NCBI GenBank assembly: GCA_964430365.1
Contig: CAYSEU010000005.1
Location: 1 to 28,701, forward strand
DNA length: 28,701 nucleotides
Source: JAVEVH01 sp964430365
GTDB lineage: Bacteria > Patescibacteriota > Dojkabacteria > SC72
Direction of reading: 5' to 3'
The translations under genes and the position numbers were made by a program. The notes beneath the pieces are model-generated. The model searched no databases. It saw nothing but the letters and a program-made list of their open reading frames with translations, and had not been told where the DNA came from. Shown piece after piece: positions 15,736 to 24,314 of this stretch; positions within the stretch are counted from its first letter, which is position 1, and each line of letters starts with the position of its first letter.

Positions 15736-16800
15736 ATGAGAGTAGTATCACTAATAGGAGCTAGACCACAATATATTAAAGAAGCTGTTTTGAATAAAGA
15801 ATTTAGAGAAGCAGGTATAGAGGAAATAATTGTTAATTCTGGACAACACTATGATTATAATATGGCAGATGTATTCTTTGAGAAATTAAATATTAAAGCA
15901 CCAGATTACAATCTAAAAGTAGGATCAGGATTACATGGAGAGATGACTGCTAAGATAATGATAGAGTTTGAGAAATTAGTAATGGATATTAAACCAGATG
16001 TAGTATTGGTATATGGAGATACTAATACAACATTAGCAGGAGCAATAGTAACAGCTAAATTAAAAATACCCTTAGCACACGTAGAAGCAGGACTTAGAAT
16101 GTTTCCTAAAGATATGCCAGAAGAAGTAAATAGGACATTAACAGATAGGATATCTAATTATCTATTCTGTCCCTCTAAATTACCTGTAGAAAATCTTAAA
16201 AAAGAAGGGATAACTAAGGGAGTATATCTTACTGGAGATGTTACATACGATTTATATCTCCAATCTAAAGATCATTTTGATTACTCTGTATATGAAGAGA
16301 TGAAGTTGGAAGATAATAATTTTGTATTAGTTACTCTTCATAGAGATTACAATGTAGATGATAAAGAAAGGTTTGGCGAAATACTCAAAGCTTTAAATGA
16401 ACTATCAAAAGAAACTAGAATAGTATTCCCTATACATCCTCGTAGTAGAAAAAGAATAGAGGAGTTTGGTTATGAGGAATATGTAAAGGATATAGATATA
16501 TTAGACCCAATGGACTATCTTAGCTTAATGGGTCTCATGGAGCATTGTAAGAGTGTAATTACAGATAGTGGTGGTTTACAGAAAGAATCATACTTTAGTA
16601 AGAAACTAGGATATTTGCTTATGCCTGATCCAGCATGGCATGAGTTAGTAGATCTTAAGATGAATTATCTTTGTGAACCGGAAGATCTATTAAAGAAAAT
16701 GAAAGAAGAGAAAGATTATAACTATGTACCTAACGTATATGGAGAGGGTGATGCTGGAGTAAAGATAGTTAATATACTAAAGGAAGAAATAAATGTTTAA
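15736..16800 (+). CDS. wbpI: UDP-sugar 2-epimerase, WbpI-like (WecB family)
   Basis: 354 residues, in the non-hydrolysing UDP-GlcNAc 2-epimerase family. The start IGARPQYIKEA and the catalytic acids D95 (YGDTNTT), E117 (HVEAGLR) and E130 (MPEEVNR), with H202 (TLHRDYN) and the UDP-binding TDSGGLQKES, match WecB positions. The NYLFCPSK segment and the length of 354 are closer to WbpI than to the longer WecB. With WbpA, B, D and E encoded upstream, the best assignment is inversion of C2 of UDP-2,3-diacetamido-2,3-dideoxy-glucuronic acid to the manno form. Plain UDP-GlcNAc epimerase is the alternative. It is separated from its pathway partners by about 5 kb of transferase genes yet shares their codon use. 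The 8-base overlap with the next gene implies coupled translation. Confidence 0.8.
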   Translation: MRVVSLIGARPQYIKEAVLNKEFREAGIEEIIVNSGQHYDYNMADVFFEKLNIKAPDYNLKVGSGLHGEMTAKIMIEFEKLVMDIKPDVVLVYGDTNTTLAGAIVTAKLKIPLAHVEAGLRMFPKDMPEEVNRTLTDRISNYLFCPSKLPVENLKKEGITKGVYLTGDVTYDLYLQSKDHFDYSVYEEMKLEDNNFVLVTLHRDYNVDDKERFGEILKALNELSKETRIVFPIHPRSRKRIEEFGYEEYVKDIDILDPMDYLSLMGLMEHCKSVITDSGGLQKESYFSKKLGYLLMPDPAWHELVDLKMNYLCEPEDLLKKMKEEKDYNYVPNVYGEGDAGVKIVNILKEEINV

Positions 16801-17977
16801 GGATAAGACAATATTATATATTGTTCATAACTACAATAGCTTTCAAAAGGATCCAATAGAGGAAATAGCTAAAAATTTTAAAAAGGTATATGTATTGGTT
16901 AGATATAAACCTATATCTAAGATAGTAAGGTTGTTACCTTTTAAATCATTAAAAAAATATGATGATAAATATGTAATAGATTTAAGTAATAAACCTAAGA
17001 ATGTAGAGGTTATAAAAACTCCAGTTTGGTATTTACCTTTTGGATTATTTTATAAGTGGCTTGGAGAATTACATTTTAGAGCAGTGGATAGGGTTATAAA
17101 GAAGAAGAATATTAAGTTTGATTTAGTTCATTGTCATTTTCTCTGGTCTTCAGGATATGTTGGTATGCGATTGAAGGAAAAATATAAAAAACCTTTTATT
17201 GTTACAGGGCATGGATTTGATGTATATCAGTTACCTTTTAAGAATGAAGGATGGACAAGAAGGATACGAGAAATTCTGAGAAGTTGTAATACAATACTGA
17301 CCGTTAGCAAGAAAAATAAGAAGTATCTTACGAAATTAGGATTAAAAGAAAAGAGAATAGAGATATTATATAACGGGTATAATTCAAAGATATTTTTCAA
17401 TATGGATAAAGATAAACTCCGAGATGAACTTGAAATAGATAGAAAGTCAAAAGTTCTTTTAACTATTGGGAATCTTGAAAAGGTTAAAGGTCATAGATTT
17501 TTAATTAAAGCTCTGAAAAGAGTTTCAGGTGAGTTTCCTAGTATAAAGTGTTATGTTATTGGAGGGGGTAGTTTAGAATTGGAATTGAAAGAGTTAGTGA
17601 AATCATTAGGTTTGGAAAAGAATGTAATATTTCTAGGTCAATTACAGCATAATCAAATTGGGAAGTGGATAAATGCTTGTGATGTTTTCGTAATGTCCAG
17701 TTTAAATGAAGGATTACCTATCTCTATGCTTGAAGCTTTGGGGCTGGGGAGACCTTTTGTTGGTACGAATGTTGGTGGAATACCGGAAGTAATAAATTCA
17801 GAAGAATATGGAATCTTGGTTAAGTCAAAAAATACGAAAGAATTGTCCTTAGCAATTATTGCTGCTTTACGGAAAGAATGGAAGAGGAAAAAGATTCTAG
17901 CATATGCAAGTCAGTTTACGATAGAAGTATTGGTAAAGCAAACCTTAAAAATTTACTCAAAATACCTTAATGAATGA
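16793..17977 (+). CDS. GT4 glycosyltransferase
   Basis: 394 residues, GT-B fold. VTGHGFDVYQLP (137-148) is the acceptor-side loop, YNGYN near 193-197 the hinge, TIGNLEKVKGH (224-234) the donor phosphate-binding lysine region, and the EX7E motif is intact: E306...E314 in NEGLPISMLEALGLGRP. The family transfers a sugar with retention from a nucleotide donor; which sugar is unknown. It starts 8 bases before the end of the wbpI-like gene with an AAAGGAAG ribosome-binding-like sequence 6 bases ahead of the ATG. It overlaps the flippase gene by 8 bases. CGA arginine codons occur that are not used in the sugar-nucleotide genes. Confidence 0.87.
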   Translation: MFKDKTILYIVHNYNSFQKDPIEEIAKNFKKVYVLVRYKPISKIVRLLPFKSLKKYDDKYVIDLSNKPKNVEVIKTPVWYLPFGLFYKWLGELHFRAVDRVIKKKNIKFDLVHCHFLWSSGYVGMRLKEKYKKPFIVTGHGFDVYQLPFKNEGWTRRIREILRSCNTILTVSKKNKKYLTKLGLKEKRIEILYNGYNSKIFFNMDKDKLRDELEIDRKSKVLLTIGNLEKVKGHRFLIKALKRVSGEFPSIKCYVIGGGSLELELKELVKSLGLEKNVIFLGQLQHNQIGKWINACDVFVMSSLNEGLPISMLEALGLGRPFVGTNVGGIPEVINSEEYGILVKSKNTKELSLAIIAALRKEWKRKKILAYASQFTIEVLVKQTLKIYSKYLNE

Positions 17978-19292
17978 AATTACACAATTTGTGAAAAATT
18001 TTTATGCAAGGTACGTAGGGGAAAGCAATTACAAAAAGAATGTCTTAACTATGGTTATGGGTAGAGTAATTGCTCAGGGAATCCCAATTCTATTAACTCC
18101 GTTACTAACTAGGATATACTCCCCTGAGGAATTTGGGGTATTTGCAATTTATACCATTATTGTCTCACTCGTAGCAATGGTATCTAATGGGAGATATCCT
18201 CTTTCAATAATCTTGCCTAAAGATAGGGATAAGGCAAAGGTTTTGGTTTTATTATCTAGTCTTTTCACAATCATAGTATCATTACTCTTTCTGGGATTAC
18301 TTTTGTTATTTGGAAAAGAATTCTTTGCTATCTTGAATATCGAATTACTTGATAGATACATTATATTGCTAGTATTAAATGTTTTGTTTGTAGGCCTTTA
18401 TGAAGCGATATATTATTTCACCCTGAGGGAGAAAAAGTATAAGATATTAAGCTCAAACATTATTATACAAGCAATTGTACTTATTTCTGTGAGATTAATT
18501 ACGGGATATCTAGGATATACTAATACTGGGCTTCTTCTTTCTTACCTCGCAGGTTATTCTGTAGCTTATATACTGTTATTCAAGAGGCTACAATTTAAAA
18601 TAGAGTATAAGGCGTTAAGAGAGAATGCTAAAGATTTGGTTCTCAAGTATTCCAATTTCCCAAAATTTTCTCTTTTTTCTGATACATTGGGGGCTTTAAC
18701 TAATTCCCTCCCAAGCCTGTTTATTAATAGGATATTTGGAAGTAGTTCAGTAGGTTATTTGTCTCTCACAGAAAAGGTTTTAGGAGCTCCTATCTGGTTC
18801 ATAACTTCTTCTGTAGGGGATGTTTTTAAACAAGAGGCTTCCGAACAATATCGTAACGGAGGAAGTTGTAAAACAATATTTGTTAAAACTAGTAAAACAT
18901 TATTTACTTTAGGTATAATTCCTTTCCTTTTAATCTTTATTTTTGTTCCACCCCTGATACCTTTTGTATTTGGTGATGTTTGGGAGCCTACTGGTAACTA
19001 TATACGTATACTTACAGTTATGTACTTTAGTTCTTTCGTTGTAAATCCTACTGCTCATATGGTGTATATAGTTAATAAGCAACAATACGCTGCCTTGTTT
19101 CAAGGAGCTAAAATTTTTAGTATATTAATAGCATTCATTTTAGGATTTTATTATAAAGATTTGAATTTGGCACTTATTCTATGGTCTGGGTTAGTGTCCT
19201 TATCAAACATATTGATATTTATTATTTCATATAAATTTGCAAGGGATTCTAAATATGTTGAAGACGATGAAGATTCCATTCAGAATTATTAA
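17970..19292 (+). CDS. Wzx-type lipid-linked oligosaccharide flippase
   Basis: 440 residues with 12 or more hydrophobic segments over nearly the whole length. The N-terminal block, GRVIAQGIPILLTPLLTRI followed by YSPEEFGVFAIY, is the signature of the polysaccharide-biosynthesis flippases (Wzx/RfbX, MOP superfamily): G...P.LTR.Y.P.E.G. It should move the undecaprenyl-linked glycan across the membrane. It sits directly after two GT4 genes and before two GT-C genes, and overlaps the genes on both sides. An acidic tail (EDDEDS) ends the protein. Family strongly supported. No Wzz or Wzy partner is certain in the window. Confidence 0.88.
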   Translation: MNEITQFVKNFYARYVGESNYKKNVLTMVMGRVIAQGIPILLTPLLTRIYSPEEFGVFAIYTIIVSLVAMVSNGRYPLSIILPKDRDKAKVLVLLSSLFTIIVSLLFLGLLLLFGKEFFAILNIELLDRYIILLVLNVLFVGLYEAIYYFTLREKKYKILSSNIIIQAIVLISVRLITGYLGYTNTGLLLSYLAGYSVAYILLFKRLQFKIEYKALRENAKDLVLKYSNFPKFSLFSDTLGALTNSLPSLFINRIFGSSSVGYLSLTEKVLGAPIWFITSSVGDVFKQEASEQYRNGGSCKTIFVKTSKTLFTLGIIPFLLIFIFVPPLIPFVFGDVWEPTGNYIRILTVMYFSSFVVNPTAHMVYIVNKQQYAALFQGAKIFSILIAFILGFYYKDLNLALILWSGLVSLSNILIFIISYKFARDSKYVEDDEDSIQNY

Positions 19293-21138
19293 AGAGAATC
19301 CAATTTATTTGTATATACTCTTCTATTTCCTCTTTTTGATTACTATGTCATTCTTCAGAGATGCGAGTGCTGATGAAGCGTATTATCTAAAAGAAACGGC
19401 TCTCATAGCAGAATTACTGAAAGATGGTAAGTGGATCGGAGATTATGGTGTTGGTCTGCACGGGTTCTTATTTAAATTGCCTGTTGCAATATTATTTATT
19501 ATTCTAGGAAAGTCTTCAGTATTTGTTGCGACATTTTTTACAATATTATTGAGTATTTCCTCTTTGTTATTATTTTATAAGATTGTAGTTGAAAGATTCC
19601 TTAGTAAAAAATATGCATTTTGGTCTGTAGTTCTTCTTTCGGTTGCTCTTCATTTTATAGGTACGAGTATTAGCTTCAATAGGGACATTGCTGCATTGTT
19701 TACAGTCCTTCTGTTTCTATATGTTTTTTTAAATAAAAAAAATAATGGGCTATTAATTGGAATTATCTTTCTATTAATGTTAGACGCAAAAGAGCATGTA
19801 TTCTTAACAGTTGCTCCATTGTATATGTTATACCTGTTTATTGAATGGGTTCGTAAGATAAATAGGAAGGAGTTTTGGAAACACAGTAAAGATTTTTTAT
19901 ATAAGAATCTAATAGCTTATATACCCGCCTTTGCTTGGTTAGTACTTATGTTCACAACAAGTGTAATCCCTATTAACATGTTTATCCCTTCGATATTAGG
20001 TACTGTTGAAACAGGACAAGACTGGAATATGGGACATTTTTCAGTTGAAATAGGGAGCCAAAATACAATGGGTGATGAGGAAAAGGAAATTATAAAGATT
20101 TCTGAAATCAAAATTGATTTCATAGGGAAGGAGAAATTTAATACGAAAAAGACAAAAGAGATTATAACGAGTTTTTTCAATATAGCTGATATTATAATTG
20201 CCTATGTAGGAAAGGCATTATATCCAAGAACATTCTCTTTCATCTCTGTTCCTAAAATCATAGTTCTACCAGCAGTTGTCCATTCTATCTTACTATTCAA
20301 GGAATGGTTTATAAGGAAGGATAAGAAATATCTTTTATCGTTAGTTTTATGGTTTAACATCCTTGCCGTAATTCTTCGAGCCTCGCACGGTAGATATTTA
20401 TTAGCTGTTGTTCCGATATTTATGCTTTTCTTTATAATGTTTATTAGGGATGGATTACAAAGGCCAAGATATTTTAGAAAGGTCACTATTGCTACTACAA
20501 TTTTCGTAATATTGGGTTTGTTTTTCGAAACAACATTCTTAGAATTTAAAATTGTACTTGAAATATCTCTCTTACTATTATTTTGGATAATTTGGTTACT
20601 TAGAGATCATAGTAAAAAGATCAGATCTTTCTCGAAGAATCTCTTCCTTGTATCTTTAAGTAGTGCTATGTTCCTTACTACTGTAATGTTTTCTTATAAA
20701 ATAGGACAAATATCAAATTATCTACAATATGGGTATAACAGAGAAAATGAGAATGTTGCGATACAATTTAATAAAGAGAGCAAGATTTGGATTAATGATT
20801 ATGAGTCTAAAGACATACTGGATTTTTATAGAGAGAATCTCTACATAGAACCAGAATGGAATTGGAAACTAGCAAATTGGATACCAAAGAAATATCTATT
20901 GAAGACCAATGGAGAAGAGAGGACATTCGTTTCAGGTTTTGACGATATTGGAGTTTTTAAAGAGTATGTTTACGAAAACAAAATAGAGGAAGTTGTATTT
21001 TTGAAATCTACAATTATAGGACAGCAATTCCCCTATGAAGAACAATTAGAAGAATGCTTTTCTCAAGAGTGGCTAATATTTGATGAAGAAATAAAGTTAA
21101 AGAATAAAATGATGTATATTTTTAAAGTTGAGAATTAG
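19255..21138 (+). CDS. GT-C-like membrane glycosyltransferase, paralogue 1
   Basis: 627 residues from the ATG at 19255 (an ATG at 19267 is also possible; a TTG at 19237 is unlikely). About 11-12 membrane segments run to about residue 485, followed by a soluble C-terminal domain of about 140 residues. The first outer loop has F-R-D36-A-S-A-D40-E41, the acidic cluster expected for GT-C catalysis with polyprenyl-phosphate sugars. The start overlaps the flippase gene by 38 bases. It shares many blocks with the next gene: W-I-G-x-Y-G-x-G-L-H-G-F-L, the K-E-H-V-F motif, LYPRTFSF, and GYNRE near residue 500. At least five TCG codons were seen. It may decorate the glycan after flipping, or act as ligase or polymerase. 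Confidence 0.68.
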   Translation: MLKTMKIPFRIIKENPIYLYILFYFLFLITMSFFRDASADEAYYLKETALIAELLKDGKWIGDYGVGLHGFLFKLPVAILFIILGKSSVFVATFFTILLSISSLLLFYKIVVERFLSKKYAFWSVVLLSVALHFIGTSISFNRDIAALFTVLLFLYVFLNKKNNGLLIGIIFLLMLDAKEHVFLTVAPLYMLYLFIEWVRKINRKEFWKHSKDFLYKNLIAYIPAFAWLVLMFTTSVIPINMFIPSILGTVETGQDWNMGHFSVEIGSQNTMGDEEKEIIKISEIKIDFIGKEKFNTKKTKEIITSFFNIADIIIAYVGKALYPRTFSFISVPKIIVLPAVVHSILLFKEWFIRKDKKYLLSLVLWFNILAVILRASHGRYLLAVVPIFMLFFIMFIRDGLQRPRYFRKVTIATTIFVILGLFFETTFLEFKIVLEISLLLLFWIIWLLRDHSKKIRSFSKNLFLVSLSSAMFLTTVMFSYKIGQISNYLQYGYNRENENVAIQFNKESKIWINDYESKDILDFYRENLYIEPEWNWKLANWIPKKYLLKTNGEERTFVSGFDDIGVFKEYVYENKIEEVVFLKSTIIGQQFPYEEQLEECFSQEWLIFDEEIKLKNKMMYIFKVEN

Positions 21139-22981
21139 CTTCTTGTTAAAAAAAATAGAACATAGCAAATATACACCCATAATCTTCTTTGTACTTTGGT
21201 TTTTATTTTTTGTTCTGCTCTCATTTCTAAGAGACTCTCGTCTTGATGAAAATATATATATAGGGGACAGCGTAGAGATCTCTAATATTCTTCAAAGAGG
21301 TGAATGGATAGGTAATTATGGAATAGGATTGCATGGATTTTTAAGTAAACTACTAATAGGGATAGTCTTTATATTTACGGGACCGTCAGTTTTTGTTGCA
21401 ACGCTCTCGAATATTGTGTTTGCTATTTTAAGTGGAGTTATCTTTTATAAAATGCTTAATAAGTATTTTAAATTATCAAAAGTATACTCGCTATTAGGTG
21501 TTACTTTGCTTTTTTGTAATTATCAATTTTTTACTTATACTCCAAGTTTTTATAGAGACATCCCTGCGCTATTTTTTGTACTCTTAATTTTAGACTCTAT
21601 ATTAAGTAAAAAGAGTAAATGGTTAACGGGGTTGTTCTTATTATTGCTCTTAGATTCAAAAGAGCATGTGTTTTATACAATGGCCCCAGCTTTTGTTATT
21701 TGGATTGGAATATATAGCTTCCTTTTATATAGGAATAATTGGATTAAAGGATTCAAAGTCTTTGTGGTTGATAATATAAAATTATTCCTTCCTTCTCTAA
21801 TATTCTTAATATTAATGTTTACTACTTCATTAATACCTTTAAATATATATAATGCAAACATCTTAGGGCTAGTTGAAGGTGGATTAGAATCAATGACTTC
21901 TAATTTTGATTTGGAAGTAGCTACATACAATAGAGATGTTGCAACTAATGTTGATGTGGCAAAAGTTATGCCAGAATTTAAAATCCCCACAGATGCCTCA
22001 ATTATGGGTTCTTTCTTTAGATCTTTTATTAATATTGTGTTGTCATATATAGGAAAGATTCTTTATCCAAGGACTTTCTCTTTTCTGTCAGTCCCATTTA
22101 TAGTAGTTATACCTTCTTTGTGGATGGCATATAGATATTTTGTTGACTGCTACAGAAAAAGAAAGGGAAATGTACTAATATTACCAATATTACTGTTCGT
22201 ATATCTTGCAATATATGTATTACATGCCTCAATTAGCAGATACATAATTCCCATTACTCCTGTTATATTCTTGTTTTTCTTAATGTTTCTTAAGAATTTA
22301 TCTCCAAAGAATATATACACAAAGAAAGTATTCTTGTTCACACTTGTTTTCATTGTTGCGGGTTTATATTTTGAATACAGTTATATTGCAATAAAAATTG
22401 CTATCAATATACTACTTTTCTCAATTCTATTCCTTACATATTTTAACAAGAAACTAAATAAAGAAGTTCTCAAAGTTATCTCAATATTCCTAATTAGTAT
22501 CTTCTCTATTGGAACATCTCTTCTTGCTTCATATTCATATGGACAAATAAGGGGGTACATCCTGTATGGTTATAACAGAGAGAGTGAGAAAATAGTTTCT
22601 CTTGTTGATAAGGATGAGAAGATTTGGATTAATGATATCTATTCGGACAGATTACCATTTATCTTAAGAGAGGAGAATTTGGGAAAGGCAGAATGGAGGT
22701 GGAGTTTAAAATCTTGGGTTCCAAAGAAAAAGCTTCTCATTGAGAGTAAAGATCTTCGGACTTATAACTTTTATTGGTCAAATGAAGAATCTTTCAAAGA
22801 AAATGTAAGGGAAAATCAAATCCAGAAAATTGTATATGTAAAGGTTCATAAATTTTCAGAGAAAGAAAAGTTATTACTTCAAGATAGGTTGGAATTACTA
22901 ATGGCATCTGATTGGTTGAGATTAGAAAAAGTAGAGGACATGAAAAATAAAACAATATATATATTCTCTGTTAATAATTAA
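21128..22981 (+). CDS. GT-C-like membrane glycosyltransferase, paralogue 2 (TTG start)
   Basis: 617 residues. No ATG or GTG is available near the start; TTG at 21128 (overlapping the preceding gene by 11 bases) or TTG at 21143 must be used. Architecture is as in the preceding gene: about 11-12 membrane segments, then a C-terminal soluble part. The first loop is L-R-D36-S-R-L-D40-E41, aligning residue for residue with the paralogue's D36/D40/E41. Other shared blocks include FYRDIPALF (FNRDIAALF in the paralogue), LLDSKEHVF, MFTTSLIPLN, ILYPRTFSFLSVP and EKIWIND. A tandem duplication with later divergence is the simplest explanation, so the two may add different sugars or link at different sites. 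It is the last gene of the tightly coupled run. Confidence 0.66.
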   Translation: MRISFLLKKIEHSKYTPIIFFVLWFLFFVLLSFLRDSRLDENIYIGDSVEISNILQRGEWIGNYGIGLHGFLSKLLIGIVFIFTGPSVFVATLSNIVFAILSGVIFYKMLNKYFKLSKVYSLLGVTLLFCNYQFFTYTPSFYRDIPALFFVLLILDSILSKKSKWLTGLFLLLLLDSKEHVFYTMAPAFVIWIGIYSFLLYRNNWIKGFKVFVVDNIKLFLPSLIFLILMFTTSLIPLNIYNANILGLVEGGLESMTSNFDLEVATYNRDVATNVDVAKVMPEFKIPTDASIMGSFFRSFINIVLSYIGKILYPRTFSFLSVPFIVVIPSLWMAYRYFVDCYRKRKGNVLILPILLFVYLAIYVLHASISRYIIPITPVIFLFFLMFLKNLSPKNIYTKKVFLFTLVFIVAGLYFEYSYIAIKIAINILLFSILFLTYFNKKLNKEVLKVISIFLISIFSIGTSLLASYSYGQIRGYILYGYNRESEKIVSLVDKDEKIWINDIYSDRLPFILREENLGKAEWRWSLKSWVPKKKLLIESKDLRTYNFYWSNEESFKENVRENQIQKIVYVKVHKFSEKEKLLLQDRLELLMASDWLRLEKVEDMKNKTIYIFSVNN

Positions 22982-23016
22982 TATTTTTAGTCGGATTAAA
23001 AAACAGCTGAAAAATC

Positions 23017-23025
23017 TGTTAAAAT
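23017..23025 (+). promoter_or_regulatory. Extended -10 promoter for the last GT4 gene
   Basis: TG-T-TAAAAT fits an extended -10. The predicted start is near 23032, six bases before the ATG at 23038. No -35 is recognisable in the short 56-base gap after the GT-C gene. Weaker than the other boxes because of the A in place of T at the third position. Confidence 0.4.
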
Positions 23026-23037
23026 AAATGAAATAAT

Positions 23038-24222
23038 ATGCACCTAATAATTGACTGTACAACAACTCAAAATCAATTAAAACACCATGGTGTTGGTCAA
23101 TATACTCTAAACATTCTAAAAAGATTAATAGAAAGAGAAGACTTGAACATTACTCTCCTAATGTTTAATGGGCAGTCTACCCTAGACCCATACCTCAAAG
23201 GAAAGAAAATAGACATATACAGAATAGGGGATATTAAACAATCTGATTACAAAAATATCATTACATACAATACTAAAATACTCCCCGCTATTAAACTCCT
23301 TAAAAAAGAAGACAGTATATACTTCTGTCCATACTTTTGGATAGGAATACCCTCTAAACACATACCTACAGTATTAATGGTACATGACCTAATACTACCA
23401 ATATTTAATAGATACTCTGAAAAAGGATATATACAAAACTTAATAAAAAAAATACTCTACTGGTTAGAACTAAACAAAGTTAAAAAATGTAGTGCAGTCA
23501 TTACTAACTCTAAATGCACTACTAAAGACTTTAGAAAGTACTACCCCAATTACCCTAAAGAAAATATCCATACAATATATCTAGATGGAGAAGTAGGAAT
23601 AAATAGGGATATTAAAGGGTGGGACAGTACCCTACCTAAAGATTACAAAGAAAGAGGATATTTCATATATATGGGTGGTACACCATACAAAAACAAAAAC
23701 TCAGATGGAGTAGTAAGAGGATATAGGGAGTTTTTAGTAAAACTAAATGGAGAGACAAAACCACCATACCTAGTAATAGCAGGTAGAACCTTTACTAAAG
23801 AAAATGATCTAAACGCTCTTAAATTCAAAGACAGAGTAAAATGTTTAGGATTAAAAGACAGTGTAATATTTACAGGATTCTATGAAGAAAGGCACACCAA
23901 ACCCTTACTACAAAATTCTCTCTCCTTTGTACATCTCTCACTATATGAAGGATTTGGTATATCACTAATAGAAGCAATGAGATCTAATACACCAGTAATA
24001 GCTCATAACGAATCATGTTACCCAGAGGTAGTAGGAGATGCAGGTATATTAGTAGATGGTACTAATCCTAAAGAGGTAGGTAAAGCTATGTACAATATAT
24101 ATAAGGATGAACAGTTAAGAGAGGAATTAATAGCAAAAGGTAAAGAGAGAGCTAAACTCTTCTCTTGGGATACTACGGTAGAAAAAACAGTAGAGGTATT
24201 TAAGAAAGTAAAAGCTACTTAG
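23038..24222 (+). CDS. GT4 glycosyltransferase
   Basis: 394 residues, GT-B fold. HHGVGQYTLNIL (16-27) is the N-terminal glycine loop, VLMVHDL (112-118) and AVITNSK (153-159) the family strand ends, YMGGTPYKNKN (211-221) the donor phosphate-binding loop, and E304...E312 in EGFGISLIEAM the complete EX7E motif. It resembles mannosyltransferase/WbpY-type GT4 enzymes. It is separated from the preceding run by 56 bases with its own promoter. Base use is odd: over 23041-23640 the coding strand has about 109 C and 77 G by hand count, whereas other plus-strand genes such as the one at 5224 have far more G than C. This suggests a different history, for example inversion or transfer. It ends the glycan locus. 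Confidence 0.87.
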   Translation: MHLIIDCTTTQNQLKHHGVGQYTLNILKRLIEREDLNITLLMFNGQSTLDPYLKGKKIDIYRIGDIKQSDYKNIITYNTKILPAIKLLKKEDSIYFCPYFWIGIPSKHIPTVLMVHDLILPIFNRYSEKGYIQNLIKKILYWLELNKVKKCSAVITNSKCTTKDFRKYYPNYPKENIHTIYLDGEVGINRDIKGWDSTLPKDYKERGYFIYMGGTPYKNKNSDGVVRGYREFLVKLNGETKPPYLVIAGRTFTKENDLNALKFKDRVKCLGLKDSVIFTGFYEERHTKPLLQNSLSFVHLSLYEGFGISLIEAMRSNTPVIAHNESCYPEVVGDAGILVDGTNPKEVGKAMYNIYKDEQLREELIAKGKERAKLFSWDTTVEKTVEVFKKVKAT

Positions 24223-24265
24223 TTTGAAATTCCCATCATAAAGAGATACAATATCTTAATCACGA

Positions 24266-24312
24266 GGGGGAAAACGAGCCATTATCTATGTGATAATGAG
24301 TGTACGCCCCCC
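24266..24312. repeat. Nested inverted repeat in a convergent intergenic gap
   Basis: GGGGG (24266-24270) faces CCCCC (within 24307-24312) around a perfect 7-base hairpin, CATTATC (24280-24286) and GATAATG (24292-24298) with a 5-base loop. A smaller hairpin, AGATA-CAA-TATCT, lies just upstream near 24244-24256. The 92-base gap between the ends of two convergent genes holds nothing else. There is no T-run, so it is not a standard intrinsic terminator. It may stop transcripts from both sides, encode a small structured RNA, or be a recombination site. Confidence 0.5.
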
Positions 24313-24314
24313 AA

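Noticed and set aside
19237..19254. TTG start for the first tandem GT-C gene
   Set aside because: ATG codons at 19255 and 19267 are closer to the first membrane segment and need less overlap with the flippase gene.
22991..23025. AACAG/CTGTT pairing after the last GT-C gene as a terminator
   Set aside because: The stem is only five bases with a long loop and an AT-rich flank without a clear T-run. It is more likely part of the following promoter region.
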